From NCBI RefSeq assembly GCF_022539315.1, contig NC_066328.1, positions 1,534,621 through 1,598,620 of the forward strand: a stretch of 64,000 nucleotides of DNA, given 5' to 3'. Made by a program: the position numbers and the translations under genes. Source of the DNA: Serinus canaria (taxonomy: Eukaryota > Chordata > Aves > Passeriformes > Fringillidae). The notes beneath the pieces are model-generated. The model was not told the DNA's origin, searched no databases, and saw nothing but the letters and a program-made list of their open reading frames with translations. Shown piece after piece: positions 55,143 through 64,000 of this stretch (position 1 is the first letter of the stretch; every line of letters starts with the position of its first letter).

Positions 55143-57671
55143 TCAGTCCACGGGGAACTCGCAGGGGTTCTGGCGCGTGCGCTGGGCCCCCCGGTAGATG
55201 CGCTGGAAGTCCCGGTAGCGGGGAGCGCAGCTCAGCCAGGCCTCCCCGAAGTGCAGCCACCCCGTGAACAGGAAGGTGCCGGGGCCCGGCCGGACCCCGC
55301 AGCGCAGCGGGGTGCGGATGCTGCCCACAAGCCGCCCTGGCCACCCGCCCACCTGGAAGAGCGGGAATTTCTGGCGGTGGATGCGCGTGGCGCTCACCCC
55401 GATGATGGATTCCTGCAGCTCTGCGTCGTTGGAGACGCTCCGGATGCTGCCGCGGATGACTGCAGAGGGAAGGCGGGAGGGCTGTCAGCATGGCCCTGTC
55501 CCTGTCCTCACTGCCATCTACATCCCCAGTCTTGTCCCCATCCCTGTCTCCATTCCCATTTCCATCACTGTCCCCATGTACATTCCCATCCTCATCCCCA
55601 TCCCAGTCCCTGTCCCCACTTGCATTCTCATTCCCATCCTTATCCTCATCTCCATTCTTGTCTCATTCCCACTCCCACTCCTGTTCCCATCCCCATTTCC
55701 ATCCCAGTCCCCATTTTCATCTCCATCTCCATTTCCATCCCATTCTCCAGCCCTGTTCCCATCCCCATCGCCATCTCCATCTCCATTGCCATTGCCATTG
55801 CCATTGCCATTGCCATTGCCATTGCCATCCCCATCCCCATCCCCATCCCCATCCCATTCCTATTCCTATCCCTATTCCCAGTTCTATCCTCATCCCCATT
55901 CCCATCCCATCCTATCCCAGTCCATCCCATCCCAGCCCAGCCCGGCCTGGCCCGGCCCAGCCCAGCCCAGCCCGGCTCAGCCCGTCCAGCTGTCCCAGTG
56001 CCCCTTTCGGGGCCATCGCCCCTCCCTGCACTCACCAAAGTCACTAGTGCAAATGGCCATCAGGATCTCGGTGTCATTGCATGGCCGGCACGCACCTGCA
56101 AGGCCAAGCACAACCTGTCACCACCTGGGGAACAACACCCTGATCCAGCCCCTCCTCACCGCTGCGGGCATCCGGCAGGGGCAGGGAAACTGAGGCAGGG
56201 CGAGTCTCTCACCTTCGGCGCTGAGGCTGGCGGTGGGCAGCGCGGGCCGGGCCAGCCAGTCCCCCCGCAGCTCGTAGCGGAAGGCGGCGATGCGGCGGCT
56301 AATGTCGGGCTGCGGGGTGGCCTGCAGGAACAGAGCCACCTTCTCCTGGGGCAGCCAGCTGAAGCAGCGGGCGTGGGGCCGGGGGGCCTCTGGCAGCAGC
56401 AGCTCCAGACCCCCCTCCCTCTCCAGGTAGAGCTGAGCCCCCCGGAAGGTCCCGGTGGGTTTGATGCAGGCGGTGACATGCGGGGGGCTCCTGCCCTTGA
56501 CGGCTGCGCTGGTGGGGGGCAGGCGGGGGGCCAGGCGGAGGCGGAGGGCCCCCGTGGGGTACAGCCACTCCAGCGAGCCCTCAGCACAGTGCAGGGACAG
56601 CTGCTCCACGCTGCCAGCCTCCTGTGACAGCCCGCTGTGGGACACAGCACCTCATCAGCTGGGACCCCCAGGTGACAGGGACCCCCCAGCCCGTGTCCCC
56701 TAGCACAGCAGCAGCCCACACTCCCAGGCAGACCCTCCACAGAAGTGTGCTGGACGGCCACAGGCAGGAACAGCACCAAACCCTCGATGACTTGGACTTG
56801 GGGTTCAACCACATCATTCTGGGGTGCTTGTGTTCCCCCAGCACCTTTTGGAAGGAGTTAAGCAGTGGGGGGGCGCAGCAGCCCAGCCGCCTTCACACAC
56901 AGTGTGGGCTCCCAAACTGTTCCCTCTGTGAGGATCCCCAGGGGGTGCTGGGGTCCCACTCTCACACACGATGCCTGAAGCTGCTTGTTTCCCTCGGCAC
57001 CAGGGGGGACACGCCTGGACGCCAGCCTGGGGGGAGTGGGGACAGTCGGGGGGCTGCTTTGTCCCTGACAGGACGCCGGTGGCTGCGTGGCCCCTGTGTC
57101 CCCCCAGGCCCCCCGCGTGGGGCAGCCCCTCTGGCGGGCCCCGGCTCTTTGTTAGGAGTCCGGCACCTTCGGACGATGCTCAGGGCCCTGACGGGGGTCC
57201 CGCCGGCAGCGGGGATGGGTTTCACGGGTGGGGGGCTCAGGGAAGGGGTCCAAGAGAGGCGCGGAACTCCGCATGGGGATCAGCATCCCTCAAAGCGGGG
57301 AGGAGCCGCACCCAGGGGTGAGGAAACTGAGGCAGGCACAGATTCCCAGCATCCCACCCGTGCCCTCCCCACGGATGCGGGAGGGGTTCAGCCCCGAGGA
57401 TGGAGGTGGAGGGGGGGCGGGGAGAGCAGACTCCCCCTCCCCCACGACCCTGCCTGATCCGGGGACCCTCTTGTGCCACCCCCGCCCGCCCGGCACGCTC
57501 CCCCCGGGGCCGCTGTTCCCAGTGCGGTGTTCCCAGTGCGGTGTTCCCAGTGCGGTGTTCCCGGTGCGGTGTTCCCAGTGCCTACCTGCCCCTCCAGCTG
57601 CACTGGTCCGCCGCGCCGCCGCCGATGGCCGCCCCCAGCCCGGCCAGGCACAGCGCCCGCAGAGCCCACAT
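55143..57671 (-). CDS. METRN: METRN, meteorin, secreted neurotrophic factor (four exons)
   Basis: Secreted cysteine-rich protein that promotes glial differentiation and axonal network formation. Exons in transcript order: 57671-57586, 56634-56213, 56095-56036, 55459-55143. Phases agree and the total is 885 nt, 294 aa (human 293). The start MWALRALCLAGLGAAIGGGA is a signal peptide. The mature part opens DQCSWRGSGLSQEAGS and contains CAEGSLEWLYPTGALRL, LFLQATPQPDISRRIAAFRY, ACRPCNDTEILMAICTSDF, LQESIIGVSATRIHRQ, SIRTPLRCGVRPGPGTFLF, and ends NPCEFPVD. All ten cysteines of the mature meteorin fold are visible. The ANTKMT neighbour points to METRN rather than its paralogue METRNL. Intron 3 is filled by a CCCATT/C hexamer repeat. 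Confidence 0.96.
55490..55935. repeat. Hexamer (CCCATT/CCCATC/GCCATT)n repeat in METRN intron 3
   Basis: Six-base units run nearly the whole intron, purest as (GCCATT) at about 55783-55830 and (CCCATC) at about 55828-55858, then grading into CCCAGC/CCGGCC units to about 55985. It is transcribed as part of the METRN pre-mRNA. Confidence 0.9.
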
Positions 57672-57900
57672 GGCCGCGCCCGCGGCGGCCCCGGGCGGCC
57701 CGGCCCGGCCCGGCCCTGCCCGCAGCGCTGCCCGCACCGGGGCCGGGGCCGCGGGGACGGGGGAGCGCGGCCGCCACCCCGCGTCGCGCCCCGAACTTTC
57801 CGCCAATGGCTGCGCAGGGGCGGGCACGGGAGCCGCCCCCGAGGCCCCCTCCCCACCGCCGGGGGCACCGGCATCCACGGCAGCGGCATCCCCGGAGCCC
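57500..57900 (-). promoter_or_regulatory. METRN: METRN CpG-island promoter
   Basis: CG-dense sequence surrounds the METRN start at 57671 and continues upstream to about 57850, with GC boxes (GGGGCGGG on either strand) and no TATA box. An ATTGG/CCAAT core (CCAATGG) lies at about 57803. A short GTTCCCAGTGCG tandem repeat (15-base period) sits at 57520-57580, directly beyond the exon 1 donor. Confidence 0.55.
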
Positions 57901-58069
57901 CCCGGGGCTTCTCTGCACCCCGCGGCACGGGACGGGGACACGGCTGAGGCAGGGGACAGGACTCGGAGCAGGGCTGGGGTACCCCAGGGGTCAGATCCAC
58001 CCTCCGGGGATGCACCCTGATTTCTGTAGGCCCATGACTGTGACAGCTGGGACTACAACCCCCCGGGCT

Positions 58070-58990
58070 GGGAACATCCCAAACTGTGCACATCCCAACA
58101 GTGCACACCCCAAACTGTGCACATCCCCGTCTGGGTACACCCCAAAATGTGCACACCCTAAACTGTGCAGACCTCAAACTATGCACATCCAAACTGTGCA
58201 CACCTCAAACTGTGTACCCCTCGAACTGTCCACACCTCGAACTGTGCAGACCCCAATTGTGCACACCCCAAACTGGGCACATCCCACACTGCACATCCCA
58301 AACTGTGCATACCCCAAGCTCTGTGCCCCAAACTGTGCACACCCCAAATTGTGCACACCCCAAACGTTGCACCCCAAACTGTGCACACCCAAACTTTGCA
58401 CACCCCAAACTGTGCACACCCCAAACTGTGAACACCCAAACTGTGCACACCCTGGCTGTAGACACCCCAGGCCAGGTACACCCCAATTTTTCACACCCCA
58501 GGCTGCAGCCAGCCCTGGCTATAGACACCCCAGCTGTGCACAACCAGGCACGGGCATAGCCCAGGCTATGAACATCCCAGGGTGCAGCTCTCTGGTTTCT
58601 GCAGCCCCCCAGAACTGTGCACCCCAATACCCGCACACACCCCAGGCCAGGACATTCACAGCCACGGTCACAGGCACCCCAAGCCGAGCACATGTTGGGC
58701 ACCCCAGGCTGGGTGCTCCCCAATCTGTGCACACCCCACACTGCAGCCCCCCTGGTTTACATACTCCCACTCCAGAACTGTGCACCCCAAGAGTCCCACA
58801 CCTCCCAGCCCTGAGTTACACCCACCACGGTCCCTGCACCCCAAGTTCTGCACCCCAGGCTCTATACACCCCAAATTATGCACACCCCACCCCTTGCACA
58901 GCCCAACCATACACACCCCAGGCTACAGGCAAACCAGGCTATGCACACCCCACACAGCCCCCTGGTTTACACCCCCTAGAACTGTGTACC
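58070..58990. repeat. Degenerate 16-19 bp minisatellite
   Basis: Tens of copies of CACACCCCAAACTGTG with variants (AAATTGTG, CCAGGCTATG) occur over about 900 bases, best ordered at 58080-58450. Reading frames of up to 577 codons on the plus strand run through it but are artefacts. Confidence 0.9.
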
Positions 58991-59169
58991 CCAAAAGTTA
59001 CACCCCCCAACCTCCTTATAACCTGCCCCCATCACCAGCAGAGACACTTTCTGACCAGGGGAGCCCAGGCACGTGGCATCAGGCCTGACACGGGGGTCAA
59101 GAACATCCGAACCCCAAATTCCATCCTTCCAAACCTGGGCATTTCTTTCCACCCCCTCCCTTCCAGCCG

Positions 59170-59480
59170 CTATTGTGCCACCACTGCAGACCCCACCATT
59201 AATTAAGTTTCCATCCAGTGACAGCCCGCCAAAATGTTTGAAATAAACACGGAACAATTGGGATGGGATGATACAGGCCGGGAACAAAGTCCCCGGCCAG
59301 AGGGTGGAGCGGAATGGAAATGAGGGATTGTAAATTGGGATGGTGGGAAGAAAGAGGGGAAGGGGGGAAGGGGAGGGGGAGGCAGGCGGGGAGAGGAGGA
59401 TTCACAGCCCTCCGGCCATGAAATGATGCTGAAAGAAGTCATGCTGCTGGAATCCGTGGAAAATGAGGGGCCGGAGGGGC
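59170..59480. promoter_or_regulatory. Candidate conserved non-coding element upstream of METRN
   Basis: Repeat-free sequence containing CCATTAATTAAG, TGTTTGAAATAAACA (a forkhead-type inverted repeat at 59238-59252), GGAACAATTGGG (SOX-like), and ATGAAATGATGCTG. It stands out from the GC-rich minisatellites on its left. In human, FBXL16 lies head to head with METRN, so this could serve either. Conservation is untested. Confidence 0.3.
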
Positions 59481-61689
59481 AGTGGGTTAAGGTGGAGCGG
59501 GTCGGGATGTCGGGGTGTCGGGGGGCTGGGCTGGGGGTCGGGTGGGCGGCTCTCTGCCCGCTGGGCCCCGTGCTGAGCCCACCAGCTGCCAGGAGGGGTT
59601 TGCCGGGGGGTGGCTGCGTTGAGGGTCTGGCTGTGTCCCGGAGGGTCACAGGGACCCCGGCATGGCGGGGACAAGGTCCCAGGGCCGATCCGGTGACACG
59701 GTGAGGAAGTGGACACGGCTGGGCTCGGAGCTGGCAGGGACCCCGCCAATGGCTTTGGCCAGGTGCCAGGGGCGAGGTAGCATCAGAGGATGCGTGGCAC
59801 CAGAGGCAGGGTGACACCAGGCACCGGTGTCCCCACGCAAGGACCTCTCCCCACCGAGACTGATCCCCGGCCCGGTGGGGTGCTCAGCACCCTGCGGGGA
59901 TGTTCCCTCGGGACACCCCGGGATGCAGGGATGTGGGACACGGTGCCACCGTCCCCGCAGGCACATGGCAGTGTCTGCCCTAGTGCCAGCGCCCCGGGGT
60001 GAGGCTGCACCCCTGGGCCCCCCACAGCCCCCGACCCACCTTAACTGGGTGCTACTGGAGAGATGCTGGCACCAGCTGCTCCCCCAGCCCTGGCTTCCCT
60101 CTCTCCGCAGGGTGGGGGCACCCCGCAGTGGGGGCACGGCCATCGGGGGGTCCCGGAGCCCCTTCGGAGGAGCCACGGCAGATGGGGCTGAGCCGGGAGC
60201 CGGCACGACTCCCGCAGCGCCCCGCAGTGGTCTCAGACCTCCGGAGCAGTCCGTGGGGATGGTACCTCTGGGCACCCACCGAGGAGCCAGCCGTGCCCGG
60301 AGCTCGGTCTGGTGGCCGTCCACTGACTGTGTCCCCCGTGGCCCCTGGCCACCCCCTCCTTGTCCCTGGCTGGTTGTCCCCGTGGCACTGGCGGGGGGGG
60401 GGGGGTCCGAGTGCCGGCCGCCCCCGCGAGCTCCCCGAAGGCGCCGGGCCCTGCTGCGTGTCCGCTCGGAGCCCCGGGGCCGCTCCGGGATGCTCGGGCT
60501 CGCAGTGCCCTCTGGTGACCGCCGTCACAGTGCCGCGAGCCGCCACCCCCAGGCGAGGGGACCCGCTGGGGGCTGGCGTGGGGCTGGGGAAAAACGCGTC
60601 CCGCAGGGGAGCAGAACTTCAACTCATCCCCCAGGACCTCCGAGGAGCACCCGGTGCCACCTCTGCCCTGGACAGGGACATCTCGCACCGGGCCGGGCTG
60701 CTCCAGCCCGCGGGGTGCCCACAGCTCCTCCAGCTTCTCACCGCCTCCCCCACAGCGCGATTCCTCCTGTTATCCCACTTAAACGCACCCTCTTCCAGCT
60801 GAAAACTGCTTCCCCTTCTTCTGCCTCTACAGCTCCTGGCCAAAGCCTCTCTCTGTCACCCTCCCAAGGTCCCTTAGGTATCACCAGGATGCCAGAAGGT
60901 TTCCTGCAGGCTGGATGGCCCCAGCTCTCCCAGCCTTTCCCCACAAGACAGATTCTCACAGCCCCCTGAGCATTTCCATGTCCCCTCCGGATCCGCTGTG
61001 ACTGATCCAGGATTGCTCTGTCCCAGACCCATCTGCCGCTGACAGAGCACTCCTGCAGGAGCTTCCTTTGGATTTTGATGATCCTGTCTCTTCCCGATGG
61101 GTCACCCCAAAATTTTTCTTTCTTGAGCAGCTCCCCCTGCCACTCCTGGAGTTTCTGGCAGGTCCCTGGGACATCCTGAATGTCCTTCTGGGGCGGCTCT
61201 GGGCACCTTCCCCGTTGTGCCATGGGTGGGGATGGCACGGGCAGGAATGCTCCAGGCTAGGCTGTGCCCAAAAAAACTCTCCTGGAAAGGCAAAAGGGAC
61301 ATTTGAGGCAGCAGGGACCTTGGAGGGCTGCTCAGGGGCTGGGGGTCCCCAGGCTGTCCCCATGCAGCTTCCCATCCCCCCGGGCTGCGTGGGGAGCTCT
61401 CCCGCCCCACCGAGCACCCGAAGGAGCTGCCGCTGTGGGAGGCACCCACATTGTCTTTAAAAAATAACTCTGGAGCCTCAGCTCAGCTCCCAGCCCATCC
61501 CTGGGGACGTGCAGGGACAACCTGAGCTCCTCTGCACAGAACCCAGCCGGCTCTGTCCCCTCTCAGTGTCCCCTCTCACCCAGACGCCCAGGATGGTGTC
61601 CCCAGGAGTGGGAATGTGCCCTGGGAAGGCTTGGGGAGCTCAGGGAGCCTGTCAGGAGGGCTGAGGGTCCAGAGGTCAGGGCAAGGGTC

Positions 61690-61995
61690 CCCAACATCAA
61701 GGTGGGGATCCCCAAAGCAAAGATGGGCTCCACATGTCAAAGTAGGGGTCCACGTGGAAAGGCGTGGATCCCACGGCCAGGTGGGGGTCCCATGGCAAGG
61801 TGGGGGTCCCATGGCCAAGTGGGGGTCACCATGGCAAGTTGGGGGTCACCATGGCCAGGTGGGGGTCACCATGGCCAGGTGGGGGTCCACACTAGTGGGA
61901 GAAGGTCCCCACGGAAGAATGAGGCTCCCAGAAGCTGGAGGAGAGTCCTTATGGCTGGTTGAGAGTCCCCACAATAACATGGAGGTTCCCAGAGT
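61690..61995. repeat. About 20-bp G-rich minisatellite
   Basis: Tandem GGTGGGGGTCACCATGGCCA units, cleanest at 61780-61890, with degenerate copies on both sides (AAGGTCCCCA, GAGGGTCCC variants). Confidence 0.85.
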
Positions 61996-62324
61996 GAGAA
62001 GAGGGTCCCATGGTCCCTGCAGCAGTGTGGCCATCCCCATCTCTCTGTGAGGGTCCCCACAGAAGCCTGAGAGCCACCACGTCCTCGCCCACGCGTGGCC
62101 TGGATGGGGGGAACCTGAGGGGGAATCAGATCCTGGGCAGGGAAGAGCTCTGGGCCCTGTGGGGTCGGGACAGAAGGGGCTGAGCCCGGGAGTGACCCCA
62201 GGCTGGACAGACCCCCCTGCTCCACCCCCCGCCCGTGCATCCTGCGGGCAGCGAATGGAGCTGCTTATTGATTCGCAACCCTGTCTAAAAATAACTTTCA
62301 ACTCTTCATCCCGAGCTGTGAAAA

Positions 62325-62560
62325 ATCCCCCATTGCTAGGCGACGGGTTACCGGGAGACAGCGGCGCTAGGCGACGGCGGTTGCTGCGGCGACGGCCCCC
62401 GGCGCACTGCGGTCCAGCCCGGCCCCGCTGCTCCTGCCGAGCCCGCGATGCTCTGGCTGCACCGGGAAGGCTCGGCCCGGGCTCCCGGCGCCCTGGGGAC
62501 ACGCTGGGGGCGAGCTCCAGCATCTCCGGGGCGCTGCAGTGGCAGGGGAGCAGAGGGCTG
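62325..62560. promoter_or_regulatory. CpG-rich promoter-like block with clustered RFX X-box motifs
   Basis: ATTGCTAGGCGAC (62332-62344), GTTACCGGGAGAC (62347-62359), GCGCTAGGCGAC (62363-62374) and GTTGCTGCGGCGAC (62380-62393) are X-box or near-X-box sites. The last reads GTCGCC-GC-AGCAAC on the minus strand, a full match to GTNRCC-N(0-3)-RGYAAC. A CG-dense stretch follows. Together this looks like a ciliary-gene promoter, but no exon of a known gene can be read in the remaining 1.4 kb. Confidence 0.5.
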
Positions 62561-63287
62561 AGGGAGCCATGTCATCTGGCTCTCGACTGCTGGCCTGGCC
62601 TGACAGTGGGGACACTGGGCACCACCCTCCTGGCGCTCAGGAGGGACAGGGAGGCTCAGGAGGCTTGTGATGGTGACCTGTGGCTGCAGGGTGAGGTGGG
62701 GTGACCAGCACCCCACATCAGGCACCCAGGTGTGGATACCCTCTGGACTGGTGGCACCCCAGCTGTGTCCCCTTCCCGAGGGACACAGACACGCGGGGAG
62801 TCTCCTCTTGCCCAGAGACGACTCCTGTTGAAGGAGTTTTCAGCCTTCTTGACATGAAAATGTCCCCAGGACATGGGGCCACAACAATTTGTCCCCTCTG
62901 AGTCCTGGAGGTGGCAGGGGTTAGTGACAACGAGCCTGTGCCAGGAGGAGGGGACATCAGGGATCATGCAGGGCCCCAGTGCCTCCCAGAGCCTGTCAGC
63001 CCCAGTGGCACTTGGCCTGCTCTGTGCAGAGTGTCCCCAAGGGCTGCACCACATCCTCACTCCCAGGCTGCTGCAGGTCCCAATTCCCCTGGAACACCTC
63101 CTTGGGGACCAAGCACCACAGGGGACAGGGCACTGCTGGGGGGACGAGGGACTGTGGGGAGAAAGACCTGCAGCTCCTCAGACGATGGGGAAACATGTGG
63201 CACTGGGACGAGGCCATGGATCCTCACATCCCTGCAGTCACTGTCCCCTTAGCATTTGTCACCCACTGGGAAGGATGTGCTGAGGAT

Positions 63288-63317
63288 GTGAGTGTGAGTG
63301 TGAGTGTGAGTGTGAGC
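63288..63317. repeat. (GTGAGT)n short tandem repeat
   Basis: About five GTGAGT units. Each would also be a consensus splice donor, but no exon precedes them. Confidence 0.85.
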
Positions 63318-63867
63318 ACAGTCTCCTCTCCCAAGCCCCCTCCCAGCTGCAGAGTGAAACCCAACCTGCCTTATAAATAATGGAAGCAGGAGGCAGCGCC
63401 GGCTGCAGGCAGCTCCCTCCGCCTACCCAGGGCCCGCCGGGCACCACGGCCAGGCTGGACCTGCTGCTCCTGGGGCCGTGCCAGGGCAAGGCAGAGGAAC
63501 GGGGCTAAATGTGCCTGCTGACCAGCTCCCTCCAGTTTGGGGAGCAGGGTGAAGCTGGGCCCAAGCTGGGGGGGCTGAGCTGGGGGGGCTGGGACATGGG
63601 GGACGGCAGTGGGACAACCCCCAGCGGGTCTCAGTGCCAGACGTGGCTTGGGCAGGTGATTCTCCCCAGGATGTGGGCACAGCAGCCTGGCCTGGGTGCC
63701 CGCTGCCCCCGGGGGTGCTGGTGCAGGGTCCGGTGTCACCGCTGTGCCCCCGGGGCTGTCAGCAGAGCCTGAGGTGGCTGCCGGGGTGAGCGGAGTCTGC
63801 AGCAGGATCTGCACCAGGGTCTCCAGCCTGCCATGCCCTGGTGGGGAGAGAGCCAGAGCAAGCATCC

Positions 63868-64000
63868 GTCTGTCCATCCAGCCTTCCACCCATCCCTTCG
63901 CTCAGCCTTCCAACCCTCCCTCCCTTCATTTCTCCAGCCACCCCATCCCTCCATCCCTCCCTCAATCCCTCCATCCATGCTTCCATTTCTTCCTCCATCC
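63868..64000. repeat. (CCATCCCT)n-type simple repeat at the window end
   Basis: CCATCCCTCCATC, TTCCTCCATCC and similar pyrimidine-rich units continue to the last base, so the array probably extends beyond the window. Confidence 0.85.

Noticed and set aside
55059..56627. 522-codon plus-strand open frame
   Set aside because: Antisense of METRN exons 2-4 bridged by the hexamer repeat.
57473..59206. 577-codon plus-strand open frame
   Set aside because: Made of antisense METRN exon 1, GC-rich promoter and the CACACCCCAAACTGTG minisatellite. It has no conserved domain.
60640..61250. Possible very old CR1 or gene fragment
   Set aside because: A few phrases resemble inverted CR1 3' UTR, but the match is too diverged to assert, and the open frames show no domain.
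63371..63380. TTATAAATAA as a TATA-box promoter for a gene to the right
   Set aside because: It is a good TATA match, but no exon, initiator or conserved coding sequence follows within the window, so it cannot be supported.

Overview
The window is a piece of a bird nuclear genome, most likely a songbird (passerine). It is GC-rich and gene-dense, like a microchromosome. Genes are split by short introns with GT-AG ends. The dominant dispersed repeat is CR1, with at least twenty 5'-truncated copies. Several endogenous-retrovirus LTRs resemble families abundant in passerines. Repeat family names come from memory and were not checked by search. There are no CRISPR arrays, operons or prokaryotic features.

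Six protein-coding genes can be built exon by exon, each with an intact frame: SPSB3 (minus, 4261-10266), NUBP2 (plus, 13192-17137), IGFALS (minus, 19004-21396), CCDC78 (plus, 27895-44359), ANTKMT (minus, 45322-47558) and METRN (minus, 55143-57671). SPSB3 and NUBP2 are head to head across a CpG-rich promoter with seven CCAAT boxes. CCDC78 and ANTKMT are tail to tail, with poly(A) signals for both strands within 30 bases. CCDC78 is swollen by CR1 and LTR insertions to about 16.5 kb.

In human 16p13.3, as I remember it, SPSB3-NUBP2-IGFALS-HAGH and METRN-ANTKMT-CCDC78-HAGHL are two blocks about 1 Mb apart. Here they are joined between IGFALS and CCDC78, the second block is inverted relative to human, and neither HAGH nor HAGHL is visible in the join. 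This rearranged join is the most interesting large-scale feature.

The rest is non-coding. 1-3560 holds an LTR end and a CR1. 21.4-27.9 kb holds two RFX X-box motifs upstream of the ciliary gene CCDC78 and an AT-rich homeodomain-site cluster. 47.6-55 kb is mostly (TG)n and minisatellites of 40 and 49 bp. 57.7-64 kb holds a long minisatellite, a candidate conserved element near 59.2 kb, and a CpG-rich block at 62.3-62.5 kb with clustered X-box motifs that looks like a promoter for a gene beyond the right edge. The genes do not form one pathway. Their products are a CUL5 ligase substrate receptor (SPSB3), a cytosolic Fe-S scaffold ATPase (NUBP2), a serum IGF carrier subunit (IGFALS), a deuterosome/centriole coiled-coil protein (CCDC78), a mitochondrial lysine methyltransferase (ANTKMT) and a secreted neurotrophic factor (METRN).
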